A DNA stretch of 64,000 nucleotides, taken from positions 15,105,282 to 15,169,281 of the forward strand of contig OY294068.1 in the NCBI GenBank assembly GCA_958510875.1, written 5' to 3'. This DNA comes from Endomychus coccineus. Its lineage: Eukaryota > Arthropoda > Insecta > Coleoptera > Endomychidae. Positions 22,536 to 32,799 of this stretch are shown here, one piece after another (position 1 is the first letter of the stretch; every line of letters begins with the position of its first letter). Below the pieces are notes generated by a model that made no database searches, was not told where the DNA came from, and worked only from the letters and a program-made list of their open reading frames with translations. The position numbers and the translations under genes were made by a program.

Positions 22536-22579
22536 CGTCTTCTGATGATGGTCGTGAGACCGAAACGTACGTAGAGACG
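22536..22579 (+). ncRNA. Hammerhead ribozyme motif, complete by eye
   Basis: Stem I: CGTCTT (22536-22541) pairs with GAGACG (22574-22579), 6 bp with one wobble. Core CTGATGA is 22542-22548. One unpaired T (22549) precedes stem II GGTC/GACC capped by GTGA. GAAA is 22562-22565. Stem III is minimal (AC/GT) with loop GTAC, and cleavage would follow A22573. The extra T recurs in all motifs here. Known hammerheads in Penelope elements share the very short stem III. Confidence 0.7.
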
Positions 22580-22650
22580 AACATAATACGCATATGTGTT
22601 AGTGTGACCTATTTCCTGAGAATTTGTATATAATTCATACGTGGGTCAAG

Positions 22651-22760
22651 AATAATTATTAATAATTATTAGTATCATTGTTGTTATTACTAATTATTAT
22701 TACTATTAATATTATTACTATTACGGATCACTACTTTTTAAATTATATTCATTTAACAAT
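22651..22760. repeat. AT-rich low-complexity (TTA/ATT)n stretch
   Basis: Imperfect runs of attattaataatt and tattattactatt; no unit is repeated perfectly. Confidence 0.6.
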
Positions 22761-22838
22761 AAATTTTCACAATAATTCTTACGTGGTACATTTTATTTGA
22801 TTTTGATTAATGTTAGTACCGACATCATTTGAATCTGA

Positions 22839-23502
22839 CATGTGGTAGAAGCTGCACCAACATTTGTTCCCCACCCCAAAACTGACCCGCAGAGGAATTA
22901 TTACAAATAAATTACATTTGATTACAGTGAAAAAAACATTTATTACACCTCCCGGGCCCAAAATATTAGCCTGTGGGCCAGGTTCCACCTGAAGCTACAC
23001 CACATCGGTCCAAAAAGCATTAAATCCACAGAGAAATTATTACAAATAAATTACATTTGATTACAGTAAAAAAAACATTTATTACACCTCCCGGGCCCAA
23101 AATACTAGCCTGTGGGTCAGATTCCACCTGAAGCTACACCACATCGGTCCAACAAGCATTAAATCCGCAGAGAAATTATTACAGATAAATTGCATTTCAT
23201 TACATTAAAAAAACATTTATTACACCTCCCGGGCCCAAAATACTAGCCTGTGGGCCAGGTTCCAGGTTTTTTTCACTGTAATCAAATGTAATTTATTTGT
23301 ACTAATTTCTCTGCGGATTTAATGCTTGTTGGACCGATCTGGTGTAGCTTCAGGTGGAACCTGGCCCACAGGCTAGTATTTTGGTCCCGGGAGGTGTAAT
23401 AAATGTTGTTTTCACTGTAATCAAATGTAATTTATTTGTGATAATTTCTCTGCGGGTCACTTTTGGGGTGGGGCACAAATGTTGGTGCAGCTTCTACCAC
23501 AT
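22839..23502. repeat. Palindrome with arms of ~230-430 bp, centre near 23270
   Basis: Left sequence from CATGTGGTAGAAGCTGC (22839) is complementary to sequence ending GCAGCTTCTACCACATG (23502). Pairing runs through 'ccccaccccaaaa', the 'gcagagaaattatta' block and the 'cctcccgggcccaaaat' block. The left arm carries more copies of the internal unit than the right, so the arms differ in length. The right arm contains the 3' end of the cysteine-rich gene fragment, so a piece of that gene has been inverted and copied. Confidence 0.82.
22888..23268 (+). repeat. 139-bp tandem repeats in the palindrome arm
   Basis: CCTCCCGGGCCCAAAAT recurs at 22948, 23087 and 23225 (spacing 139 and 138 bp). Each unit runs through 'cctgtggg.cag.ttcc', 'gaagctacaccacatcggtcc', 'gcattaaatcc.cagagaaatt' and 'acatttattaca'. 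About 2.7 copies. Confidence 0.85.
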
Positions 23503-23800
23503 GAATCTGACTGCTCAGTAATTTCATCATCTGATTCACTCTCTCGATATCGGATAATTCAACATTCGAATAGTTGATCCCATTGCATTTTCTGCATGCC
23601 ATGGTGCAGGTAAATCCACGTTTTCTACGCCCACATAATTTTCTGCAATTAGTCAGGCACCCGCACGAAATAATATCTATAAGTTCTTCTGGTGCTGCTG
23701 GTTGTGTCATAGGAATTGGCTGACAATATTGATTGACCCATTTTCAGCACCACTTGTAAAGTGCTAAGTGATTGTGGACATTATCAAAATCTGCCTTTCT
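23432..23800 (-). pseudogene. C-terminal fragment of a cysteine-rich (CXC-like) insect protein
   Basis: The minus-strand frame from 23710 reads MTQPAAPEELIDIISCGC, then CRKLCGRRKRGFTC, MACRKCNGINYSN. The spacing of about nine cysteines recalls the zinc-binding CXC-like tail of a large, uncharacterised, multicopy insect protein family. Upstream, in a shifted frame, LALYKWC and KWVNQYCQP match the segment usually preceding that tail, so the fragment is frameshifted and truncated. Its 3' end lies in the right arm of the 22839-23502 palindrome. The family is often repeated in insect genomes, which suggests a transposon link, but I do not know its function. Confidence 0.5.
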
Positions 23801-23849
23801 CTACGACTTTTTTAACAATTTTAGAAATAGCTTGAATAAATGCAATATA

Positions 23850-25540
23850 GGTACTTTCGGACTTCGTCTGCGAAGAGTATAATAATAATGTAGGAATGTT
23901 ATAATTCAGAATGGTGGAGAGTAACGAGTGTTGAAATATGCATGATGCTGTTACGCAAACTGTCGTTATAAGAAATGAATGTAATAAAGGAATCTAAAGC
24001 AGCGATCCTATGGAGATGAGCCTAATGGCCCGTCTCTCGAAATGTAACCAAATGACGTCTGAGGTTTGGGACATGAAGCGATCTGTCACTTGTATGAAAA
24101 CGTCAACACAATTTGCGTAATAATAATAATAACGTATCCTAGAGGCGACGTGCTAACTCCATGAATAATTATCGTAATTTGTTTTCGTGTAAATGTGGTT
24201 TGTTGACTGGCTCGTAACGAAATTCTACTCGAACGAATGTTACCAGCCTATGTACGACGGAAAGGAGGTGGAGCCATACACCGCATTCCACATACGGCGG
24301 AAACATGAATGGTAAACTACCTCTACCCAAGACTCCGGCTGAACTGATGATTAATTAATTTTGTTTAACAGCGATGTGTGAATGGCTGGCTGGGAGGTAT
24401 CCCCTTTCTTGTTAGATTCCAGATAGGAACAAATGAGTTTTACACCGTTTCTCGAGCTTTGTATGTAGAGAATGATATATTTCTTTTGATAAAATGTATT
24501 ACTACGGGACCGTGAAATACTTGCTGCTCTAAAGTGCGGCCGATAGAGAGATTATAATATCAAAGAAATTAGTGTGAAGTCTTCTTTCTTGGTGTAAAGT
24601 CTTGTGTCGCCTATTTAAATGGATTGTATCATCTAAATAATAGTCTTTTTTTAAGCTATTGCATATAGCTTTTATCGCGGGCTTTGAGCGCGGCTACCGA
24701 ATCAAGAAATTCCGTAACGAAAAAACCTAAGACCTAAACACCTAACATGTGTCAAATTTAATTAATCTGAAGTTTCTAAAAGTGAGAAATTTCTATATTT
24801 TATACGAATGTTATAACACTCTAGCGCTTTAGACTCCGGGATTTTCACGTGGCCTATCGAAATTAGAAGGTTCGAATTGTATAAGAACACAATTGCATGA
24901 ACGCCAGACGTCCTATGTAATCAGCTACGAACGAAATGATTTTGACATATGCCTCTAGGAGCTCGCTACGCGTCAGTTAGAGTTTATACGTTAGACGTGC
25001 GTAGCTGAGACCTGAGAGTACCTGTTTCTATTTTAATTAAATTTTCCTATTTAATCGACATTTTGGGGCCCGAGACTATGCTGTTTAGTTGGCCCCGTTC
25101 ATAAACTAACGACATGGAGTGAAAACCGCATGCGAAAATTCTTTGCAAAGACGTTATATGTTCCGAAGATTTGCACTTTTCTAACTCGCGAGCTACGCGC
25201 CCCTCACGTGAACGTCATTCGATTTATCAAAAATTAACCAATTTAAAACAGTTTTCGACCCCGTTTGTGGCTATTGCGACCTTGTAAAAGGTTCAAAGTT
25301 AACATTTTGTTTTACATTCCACAACCACCCTTGACCAAGATAATTTTCAATTTGTAATTCATTATTGTTTTACAACTGAAATAAATAGGTATGAAATTTG
25401 TAGGTTAATGATGATGTCAGTGCGACAGTGACACAATTAAGGCAAAAAGCAGCCGCTCTAGCAGTGCAAAATAGAGTCGGCAATCTCGCTGTTCCCATTG
25501 AATTACGAACAGCAAATATTTCATTAACATCGAATAGAAA
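23850..25540. other. Intergenic stretch, no gene recognised
   Basis: Less AT-rich in places (24200-24300, 24900-25250), but I find no believable frame, RNA gene or repeat. The 25370-25570 minus frame is the reverse of Helentron-derived sequence. Confidence 0.5.
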
Positions 25541-25544
25541 ATGT

Positions 25545-26400
25545 ATAGCCAAACGCAAAACATTTTCCATTAACTTCAGCTCTTGCTATAACTATACATG
25601 AGTCGCAAGGTGGGACTTTTGACGAAATAGTATATGAGTATAGTAAAGCACATTCTCAGGAACTCGTTTATGTTGCGCTCTCTCGGGTGACTATTATTGA
25701 AAAATTGTATATCACGACAAAAAACGATAATTCTACATTCAAGTTTTATCATAATCGAAGGCAAGCTGCATCGACTGCATCTTTGTTGCAAGAATTCAAA
25801 AGACTGTCGTTAAATAGTGTTCAGACGACAGTTCAAAGTGTCTTAGATTTCATTAGTAATAGAAATGGCATTTCAATAATGACTTTCAATTGCCAAAGTC
25901 CAAATAGTCACAAATACGATTTACAAGATTCAGTTACGAGACAAACAAATGTGTTACTTCTTACCGAAACTTGCATGGCACATGATAATCCGATTGAAAT
26001 ACCTAATTTCAATTGTATTGTTCAATTCAAACGAGATAGTGTTCCAAAAGGTGGGGTAGCTATTTACCAAAATAATAATAATGTTACTAATATTATGAGC
26101 ATTTTATTCATCGCACTTTACTGGAGTACACTGAAGAAGGGTCGAAAATACTTGGTACAGATGGTAATAAATTTCCACTTATCTTGGCTGGCGATTTCAA
26201 CATCAACTTCGCTGATAAAAAATCAGAGCGGTTGACAACTTTTCTTTCGGAAAATTGAATTTGAAAATGAATAATGATCCACAAGAGTCCACAACAAAAT
26301 ATGGGACCACCATTGACGCGGTATTTTCCAGATATTTAGAGGATATCAAGTCTCAAACTTATGTCTCTTATTTCAGTTACCATAAACCTATAGTTTCAAT
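25545..26400 (+). pseudogene. Helentron: PIF1-type helicase C-terminus fused to an endonuclease
   Basis: Helentrons are Helitron relatives whose Rep-helicase protein ends in an AP-type endonuclease. The frame reads FPLTSALAITIHESQGGTFD, EIVYEYSKAHSQELVYVALSRVT and LYITTKND, the last motifs of a PIF1-family helicase (motif VI is VALSRVT, near 25655). KFYHNRRQ and EFKRLSLNS link it to the nuclease: SIMTFNCQSPNSHKYDLQD, LLLTETCM, PNFNCIVQFKRDSVPKGGVAIY (25870-26075). After a frameshift near 26140, LAGDFNINFADKKSERLTTFL, KYGTTIDAVFSRYLED and VSYFSYHKPI complete the nuclease (to ~26400). The Rep domain and the helicase N-terminus are absent, and I see no Helentron ends. Confidence 0.85.
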
Positions 26401-26890
26401 GATAACAAATTCCTGAATAACCTACATGTATTGTAAGATAATTAAAATATTTAAACGATATTAACTTCTCATTTATTCAATAAAAGAAAAAAATTTGTTT
26501 TCCTATCGGTCACCACGCTCAAAAAGTGTAACTTGAATTAATATCAAAGAAAAATCTTGAATTAATATCAAAGAAAAAAAAATACTGCATAAATTAGAAA
26601 TAAATAAATAATTATAATTGCATAAGTTGAGAAAAATGCTATGCAATAGCTTTACCGCGGCAGTCCCCGAGTGCCACACGTCTTTTTTTTCAAATTTAGG
26701 TGTCTCAACGTCACAGGTAATTGACACCGGTGGATCAGTATTTACAATTTATGGTAGTTTTACAATTGATTTATAATGTAGCCTATGTATTATTTACAAA
26801 TAATGTTCAAATCATATTTACATTTATATAATGATCTATTTTCTACAGTGAGTTGTATAAGTTGCTTTCTTTGAGAAAAGGCATTAAGTT
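26401..26890. other. AT-rich spacer with a small tandem duplication
   Basis: 'cttgaattaatatcaaagaa' occurs twice in tandem (about 26527-26570). Otherwise nothing recognised. Confidence 0.5.
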
Positions 26891-26894
26891 GTTT

Positions 26895-27949
26895 AGATTT
26901 AGTACATTTGTGTATAGGATTTCAGTTAAGTTGTCGCTCTGTAAGAATTGATGTCGTTGTTGGGTTGTTGCTTATAGTTAGGACAGCTTATCAAAAAATG
27001 TTCTACAGTAATTGGCACATTACATACTTGACACACCGGCAGAGGCTGTCTATCTAGAATATGCTTATGAGTTAGCAGTGTATGACCTATTCTAAGTCTC
27101 CTTACAATAACTTGCTTTCTCCTTTTCAGGTGATTAAATCCTCTGTATTGGATTGTTGGTTGTATTTCGTTGAGTTTCGTACTTTACGATGACCAGTACG
27201 TTTGCCATTTGGTTCTCAGCTGCTCTTTGCTATTCAATATGACGTCTTGATGGAGTTGTATTTGTTCTTCGATGTCTAACATTGTGGCTTTGCGAGCGGA
27301 TTTGTCTGCTCTTTCGTTGCCTTCAATTCCTCGATGAGATGGTGTCCAGACGAATATCATGGACTTCCTTGTTGTGATGATTTGTGTGATGCTCTTTTGG
27401 ATCCGTATCACTAAGGTGTTTGTTGAATATATGGAGCTGATTGAGTTTATTGAGGCGAGGAAGTCAGTACATATTAGAGTTTTGGTCTTTTACTAGCATA
27501 ACAGCCTGTAGGATGACAAATAGTTCTACTGTATATACACTACATATCGATGGCAATCTATATTTGTATTCTGTATTGGAAATGATGACGCTGCTGAATA
27601 CACCTAGTGTACTTTTTGACTCGCCGGCAAATGAGGTCATGAGGTCATGAGGATATTTTGTCGTCACTTCTAAAAACATTTGCTTTACTGCGTCTGGACC
27701 AGTTTCTTTATCCGTTTGAGTAAGGAGGGAGTTATTGTGAGTCGGTATGTGGGCAGTCCAAGGGGATATTTTGTTTGGTATGGTTGAGAGAGTTTTTTGA
27801 AGATTTAGAGTGGGTTCAAAGTTTGAATTTTTCGGAAAAAAGACATAATCTTGTTCGTTATAACTTACATTATATTGAATATAACATGATTCATATAATA
27901 TTATGGTTAATTTTGCAAAATGCAACAAAAACAAACGTCGTTGAATCAA
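26895..27949 (-). pseudogene. Jockey/I-type LINE C-terminus: RNase H domain and CCHC-like tail
   Basis: On the minus strand: SPWTAHIPTHNNSLLT, then a damaged first catalytic segment (HDLMTSFAGESKSTLGVFSS where YTDGSK is expected), YRLPSICSVYTVELFVILQAV (27560-27500), then after a frameshift IRIQKSI, IFVWTPSHRGIEGNERADK (27370-27290). Further left, in a third frame, comes a zinc-knuckle tail: RQPLPVCQVCNVPITVEHFLISCPNY (27060-26970). RNase H removes RNA from the RNA-DNA hybrid in these LINEs. Frameshifted and 5'-truncated. It differs in lineage from the 16.6-20.9 kb LINE, which has no RNase H. Confidence 0.82.
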
Positions 27950-28552
27950 TTAATTATGAAACTATCAAAGTCGACAAGCGTCTCTCTTTCAGAGCCCCCT
28001 TTCCCCATATCATTATGTTTCATAGAATTCCATAAAAAATTTTGTTTATTACTTTGGTAAAATTTTCTGGGTTTTTGAGCAAACGGCCCAGATTTTTCAT
28101 TATCCGACTTCAAACTTGGGGTCAACGGATCACAAAAACCGCTGACATCAAATTTAAGGAGCTTTTAATCAGAAGAGACCGACATATTCCATTTGTTATA
28201 AAACATATTCCATTTGTTAATTGAAAATGGTTTTTCATTGTTTATTAATAGTACTAATCACGAGCCTTCCCTTCGTTTTCTGTATAACGATGAACACGAT
28301 GCAAAAAGAATTTTGCATTTTCATGCGGTCTGTTAAATTTTAGTGATGACCCCTATTTTTTCACACATTTGACTAAACCACATGCATATCGTCCCAAATA
28401 TGACTCAAACTGTTTATGTAGAAAATAACTAGAAACCAAAGAACACTCGAAAATTACCGGCTAAAGGAAGAATAACAAATATCCAAAAACTTCAATATTT
28501 TTTGCAATCATTTATTTTCAATTTTCACTACGTAAACACATAGAGGAATATA
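27950..28552. other. Intergenic stretch, nothing recognised
   Basis: Short frames on the plus strand (27775-28224) show no motif. Sequence runs to the TA flanking the next element. Confidence 0.5.
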
Positions 28553-28554
28553 TA

Positions 28555-29053
28555 AAGGATGTTCCATCTCAGACGAGCCACCTCGTATATTTCTTATCCC
28601 ATAGTGAGTGGAAAAATCTCCCGAAACATGTCGAATGATTTTGTTTGGGGGACGTCTTTTGACGTATATTTGAGACTTGAACGAGCAACCCCCTAATAGG
28701 GGCGCTTCAACCTCTCAAAATTGAATGGGGGAGAAGGGTTGAGTGATACGTCATTTGAAAGGTCTTGGAAGCCTCTTTACAACGGTGTATGAAAAACGTA
28801 AATTTGATGAACCGTTTTCGCCAAAAATTAATTTTGTTGCTCGAATGGGCCACCTTGAATATTTTGGTTATTTGTACAATGTACAAGCTCATTTTTATTA
28901 AGCCTTTTTTACAAACTTAAACAATCTTCATAAAATCACATTCGTGAAAAAATTGAATTGTGTTGTCATGCTTACAATGAAAAAAATTAAATCTGCGTGT
29001 TTAAATCAAATGTTCAAACTGTCCTCCATTGACTTCCATACAATAATACAATC
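28555..29053. repeat. Left TIR of the 28555-30691 element
   Basis: Complementary to 30195-30691 over nearly its full length; overlaps the 3' end of the transposase frame (from 29001). Confidence 0.85.
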
Positions 29054-30026
29054 TTGACTGAAAACCGTCTCTAACATGGTTCAGCATAATTGGAGTTATT
29101 TGACGACACTCATTTACAATTCGTTGGCGTAGTTCGTCCAAATTTTCAGGCTGTGTCACAAAAATCTTGAACTTAACTTCCCCACAAGAAGAAGTCCAGC
29201 AGGCCACTCCATAGGACCTCTTCTTCCAATCCAACGACCGGGGTATTGCAAATTGAGGTATTGGCGAACTGGTGCGGCGTATTGAGGAGGAGCTCCGTCT
29301 TGTTGGAAATGCAATTGTTGTTCAAGTAGTAGAGGATCGTTTTATAATTGTTCAGTTATTAACGGATCAATCGCATTTTCCAACATTTCAAGATAAATTT
29401 CGCCATTCAAATTACCAGGAATAAACAGAGGTCCAATTAGGTGATCTCCCAAAATTCCTACTCAAACGTTTAGCTTTTCCCGATGTTGAGTGTGAGCTTC
29501 TCGAAATACATGAGGATTTGTATCGCTCCAAATTCTACAGTTATGCCGGTTAACCTCTCCATTAAGTAAAAAAGTGCATTCGTCAGAAAAGCAAACGTTG
29601 TACAAGAAATTTGGGTTATTGTTGATACGCTCGACCATAATTCCGCAAAACTCTTGCCTTCGATCCCAATCATCATCATTCTATTCCTGAATTAATTTAA
29701 TTTTGTACGGATGGAACTTGTGTTTATGTAAAATTCTGAAAACGTTAGATTGGCTAATACCGGAAGCTGCGTGTTTGGCGTAAGTTGGACATGTCCCAAT
29801 ACGGCCACAGCTGCTCCTTCATCATTAACAATTCCAATGGGTGCCTTTTTTTATCCATCACTAAACCCGTCTCCACAAATTTTGAAATCAATTCCATTAC
29901 GTACTTATGGCGAACGCTACGTTCAGGATGGTTTCCGTTGAATATCCTTGAAGCCGCTCGAGCATAATTTTGATTTTGATAATATAGGCTAACCAGCTCA
30001 ACACGTTATTGCAATGTGTACACCAT
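29001..30026 (-). pseudogene. Mariner-like transposase, degenerate, third catalytic residue deleted
   Basis: The minus strand starts MVYTLQ at 30026 and reads ELVSLYYQNQNYARAASRIF, then HPERSVRHKYVMELISKFVE. After frameshifts come VFRILHKHKFHPYKIKL, NFLYNVCFSDECTFLLNGEV, NRHNCRIWSDTNPHVFREAH, ILGDHLIGPLFIPGNLNGEI, FQQDGAPPQYA and PGRWIGRRGPMEWPA. There the expected SPDL..LDFFLWG segment is missing: a deletion near 29180-29210 fuses EWPA to a later frame. The last 77 residues (to EHLI at 29001) are intact. There is also a TAA at codon 7. The copy cannot make active enzyme. The protein belongs to the same group as the 1487-2559 transposase, but a different family. Confidence 0.85.
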
Positions 30027-30194
30027 ATTTTTTGAAATTTCAAACAAATCAGCAAAGTAGTAACTCAACAGATTGATTAAAATCATGAAATGATCGAAAA
30101 AACTTTAAAACCAGATAAACACCGTCTAAGAACAAAAAATGAAGGCAACATAAGGAAATGTTTTGCTGTTTTTTTATTTATTAGTTTGAGAGAA

Positions 30195-30691
30195 TGTATT
30201 ATTGTATGGAAGTCAATGGAGGACAATTTGAACATTTGATTTAAACACGCAGATTTAATTTTTTTCATTGTAAGCATGACAACACAATTCAATTTTTTTA
30301 CGAATGTGATCTTTTGAAGATTGTTTAAGTTTGTAAAAAAGACTTAATAAAAATGAGCTTGTACATTGTACAAATAACCAAAATATTCAAGGTGGCGCAT
30401 TCGAGCAACAAAATTAATTTTTGGCGAAAACGGTTCATCAAATTTACGTTTTTCATACACCGTTGTAAAGAGGCTTCCAAGACCTTTCAAATGACATATC
30501 ACTCAACCCCTCTCCCCTAATCAATTTTGAGGGGTTGAAGCGCCCCCTATTAGGGGGTTGCTCGTTCAAGCCTCAAATATACGTCAAAAGATGTCCCCCA
30601 AACAAAATCATTCGACATGTTTCGGGAGATTTTTCCACTCACTATGGGATAAGAAATATACGGGGTGGCTCGTCTGAGATGGAACACCCTG
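30195..30691. repeat. Right TIR of the 28555-30691 element
   Basis: Complement of 28555-29053; carries an inverted duplicate of the transposase C-terminal codons (ATGGAAGTCAATGGAGGACA at ~30207). Confidence 0.85.
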
Positions 30692-30693
30692 TA

Positions 30694-32500
30694 TAACATC
30701 ACCGAACGACCGAACAGTTGACAGCAAAAAACCTTGTCATTTATCGGTTTGAATTACGTAAATGAGCAAGCTACAGTGGCGCTACTGCGATGGTAATATG
30801 TATCTATGACTCAGAATGTACATCATTACGTCAAGTCATTATTCTCGAAACCGTACAATTTTCTATACAATTCTCGAGTATAATAGTATACGAGTATTCA
30901 TTTGAAACGTATAGGCTTTGAAAATGACGAAGAACCAATGCAATAAGAATTTATCAAGCAATTCATATGCTCGAAAAATATGGAGTCTGCCACATATTTC
31001 ATCCTATCCCAATAGAAAGAAAAGAATTGTTATTCATATTCCAATTTTGGACGGTAGATCCTTCAACAATTTTGAAAAGAGGCACCCCAGCGAGCACTTA
31101 AAGTAGTGAACACAGATGGCACCTGTGTCGTATAAATGATTACATGGATTTATGAAGCGGGAATCGTGCCGTATGCGGCACTTTACGATGCACAGTGTGG
31201 ATATGGGTATGTGACAAGAGTTCATTTTGCTGACGATCCTGACTGTTAAGGTTTTACGCAAGTGCAGAGATTTATTAGATTTCCTTTGTGTAAGATTGTA
31301 CCATTCAGCTCCTTATTTGAAAAATTAAAACGAGTCAAACGTATGTGATATTCTATTTTTGATAAATAAGACTCAATTATACTTTGTTAAAATTTAGCTC
31401 CCTTCCTCCATGTGATTATCATCACAGCACGTTGGCATTCTGATTCGAAATTTCGTTATAACTAATGGAATATCCTAATCCTTTTCTTTATTTCCAGCAT
31501 CTTTATTAACATTTTGATGGAATACGTTGCTAGTTAAATTATTATAAATATGAAACTCCCTTGAATTAAATTGAATTGATGAATCTCCAATTAAAAAAAC
31601 TATGATAACTTTATTGGATCAAATTATTGTTCTGTAAGCTCCTCATGATCTACGAAGCATATGTTCGCATGTTTGGAGTCCGGCTCCCAAAAATACGCTG
31701 AAGCTCTTAAATTCTAGACAGGAGAGATCGATTTGACCGATCTTCCGCGATAATAGTTTGAAACTTTTATTTTTCCAAACATAGTTCTGTGGGTATCAAA
31801 TGAAAGGTCTCGACGTATAGAGTATGAATCATACGATTTTCATTGAAAAAAATCCTATATGGCGGATATCAATGGGAAAAACGTCAATTTTGTTGCAACT
31901 ATAGCTTTATCAAATAGAAGGGCTCAACTTCTAGAGTACAAAGTTGATACATGCCAAACTATGAGCCGTCAACTGTCATTCTGTGAACTGTCCTATGTCA
32001 TAGCTTTCAGTGGTAGCCATTATATGAGGTGTCAGGTGGTCATTCAATGAGCTGTCAATCAATCAAATACGAGTAGTGTAGGTATTAAAACTTGCCAAAT
32101 CACGCACGAGACCAGAAGTGAGGTCAAATAATTGGCTCTCCGTTGCACCAGAAGTAATGATTTTTAATGCAAGCTCATCGATATTGAATAAGAACTTTGG
32201 AATTTGAAGGATAGGCTGTAGTTGTTGATATACAGAGCATCCACTCATCGATGCTTTCACCACATCGGCCGGCGATCATAGTTCGCGGACAATGATCGCC
32301 GACCAATGAATTTAATATCCGTTTCAATGAAGTGCTCATCAAGTCACGTGACTGCAGATCTGATGCCCATTGCATTATTATCATACTTGAAAAAAACGGA
32401 ATGTATGTCTTTATGGCTTTCTGAATTTTATAATGAGAGAAGTTATTTGATAATAAGATGAAAGATGTTCCAATTCTGATTTCAAGGATTGTGGTTGAGA
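30694..32500. other. Intergenic stretch, no gene recognised
   Basis: Nothing I can name. 31640-31870 has a repeat-like feel ('aatgaaaggtctcgacgtatag'). Overlapping minus frames at 32063-32384 might be a gag-like remnant, but show no motif. Confidence 0.5.
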
Positions 32501-32504
32501 TAAG

Positions 32505-32720
32505 TTGACACCTCTGTGGAACAAGGAGCTTATGACAGATTGCTTTTGGAAAGAGTGGGGGTGGGAAAGGCCATTAAGGTATCGGTGTGAGTGGGTTTTC
32601 GATACAAAGAATGTCCCAAACTAACGTCAGTCTGTCGAGTAACTTCATCTAGGAACTGGAGTAAACCTTCCAATTTAACTTCCATGCTGGAAAGGGTATC
32701 GGGAGGTAATGAATTTAAAT
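32505..32720 (-). pseudogene. Penelope-like RT fragment
   Basis: The minus strand reads SSMEVKLEGLLQFLDEVTRQ, then TDVSLGHSLYRKPTHTDT and FPTPTLSKSNLS. This equals the segment after the catalytic box in copy 1 (14620-14770: FLDVL.SRQTDGTLGHSVYGK..HTDRYL). Only this segment remains. A hammerhead-like end lies 40 bp upstream in the opposite orientation, so two pieces of Penelope DNA are joined head to head. Confidence 0.75.
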
Positions 32721-32756
32721 GATTGAGGAAGGGAACAAGATTTTGGGACCAAATAA

Positions 32757-32792
32757 GGTGCCACCTGTAATGGTTGGCGAAACGTCGGCATC
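32757..32792 (+). ncRNA. Partial hammerhead-like Penelope end
   Basis: TGCCACC..GGTTGGCGAAACGTCGGCATC keeps stem II and GAAACGTC, but the CTGANGA half is lost. It matches 15564-15597 and continues with the same distal sequence ('agtcgtgct.attgtgac'). Confidence 0.55.
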
Positions 32793-32799
32793 CAGTCGT

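Larger units (their letters stand above)
21645..22650 (-). mobile_element. Penelope-like element fragment, lineage 2, copy a
   Basis: Minus-strand 3' portion of a Penelope element: endonuclease C-terminus (22510-22110), 3' UTR, then a hammerhead-like end at 21706-21750. At ~22515 it abuts an inverted copy of its own terminal region, with a second hammerhead-like motif (22536-22579) on the plus strand. The fragment therefore has the same end at both sides in opposite orientation. It matches 46475-49080 over most of its length and provides the empty site for the recombinase element inserted there. Confidence 0.82.
28555..30691 (-). mobile_element. Second mariner-like element with ~500-bp TIRs
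   Basis: The right end reads (in complement) CAGGGTGTTCCATCTCAGACG; the left end is AAGGATGTTCCATCTCAGACG, so the left tip is mutated. TA flanks both sides (28553-28554, 30692-30693). The arms pair from the tips inward to about 29053 and 30195, so they include the last codons of the transposase, present a second time in the right arm in inverted orientation. The terminal CAGGGTGT is shared with the 839-3142 element, but the rest of the TIR is different: same superfamily, different family. Confidence 0.88.
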
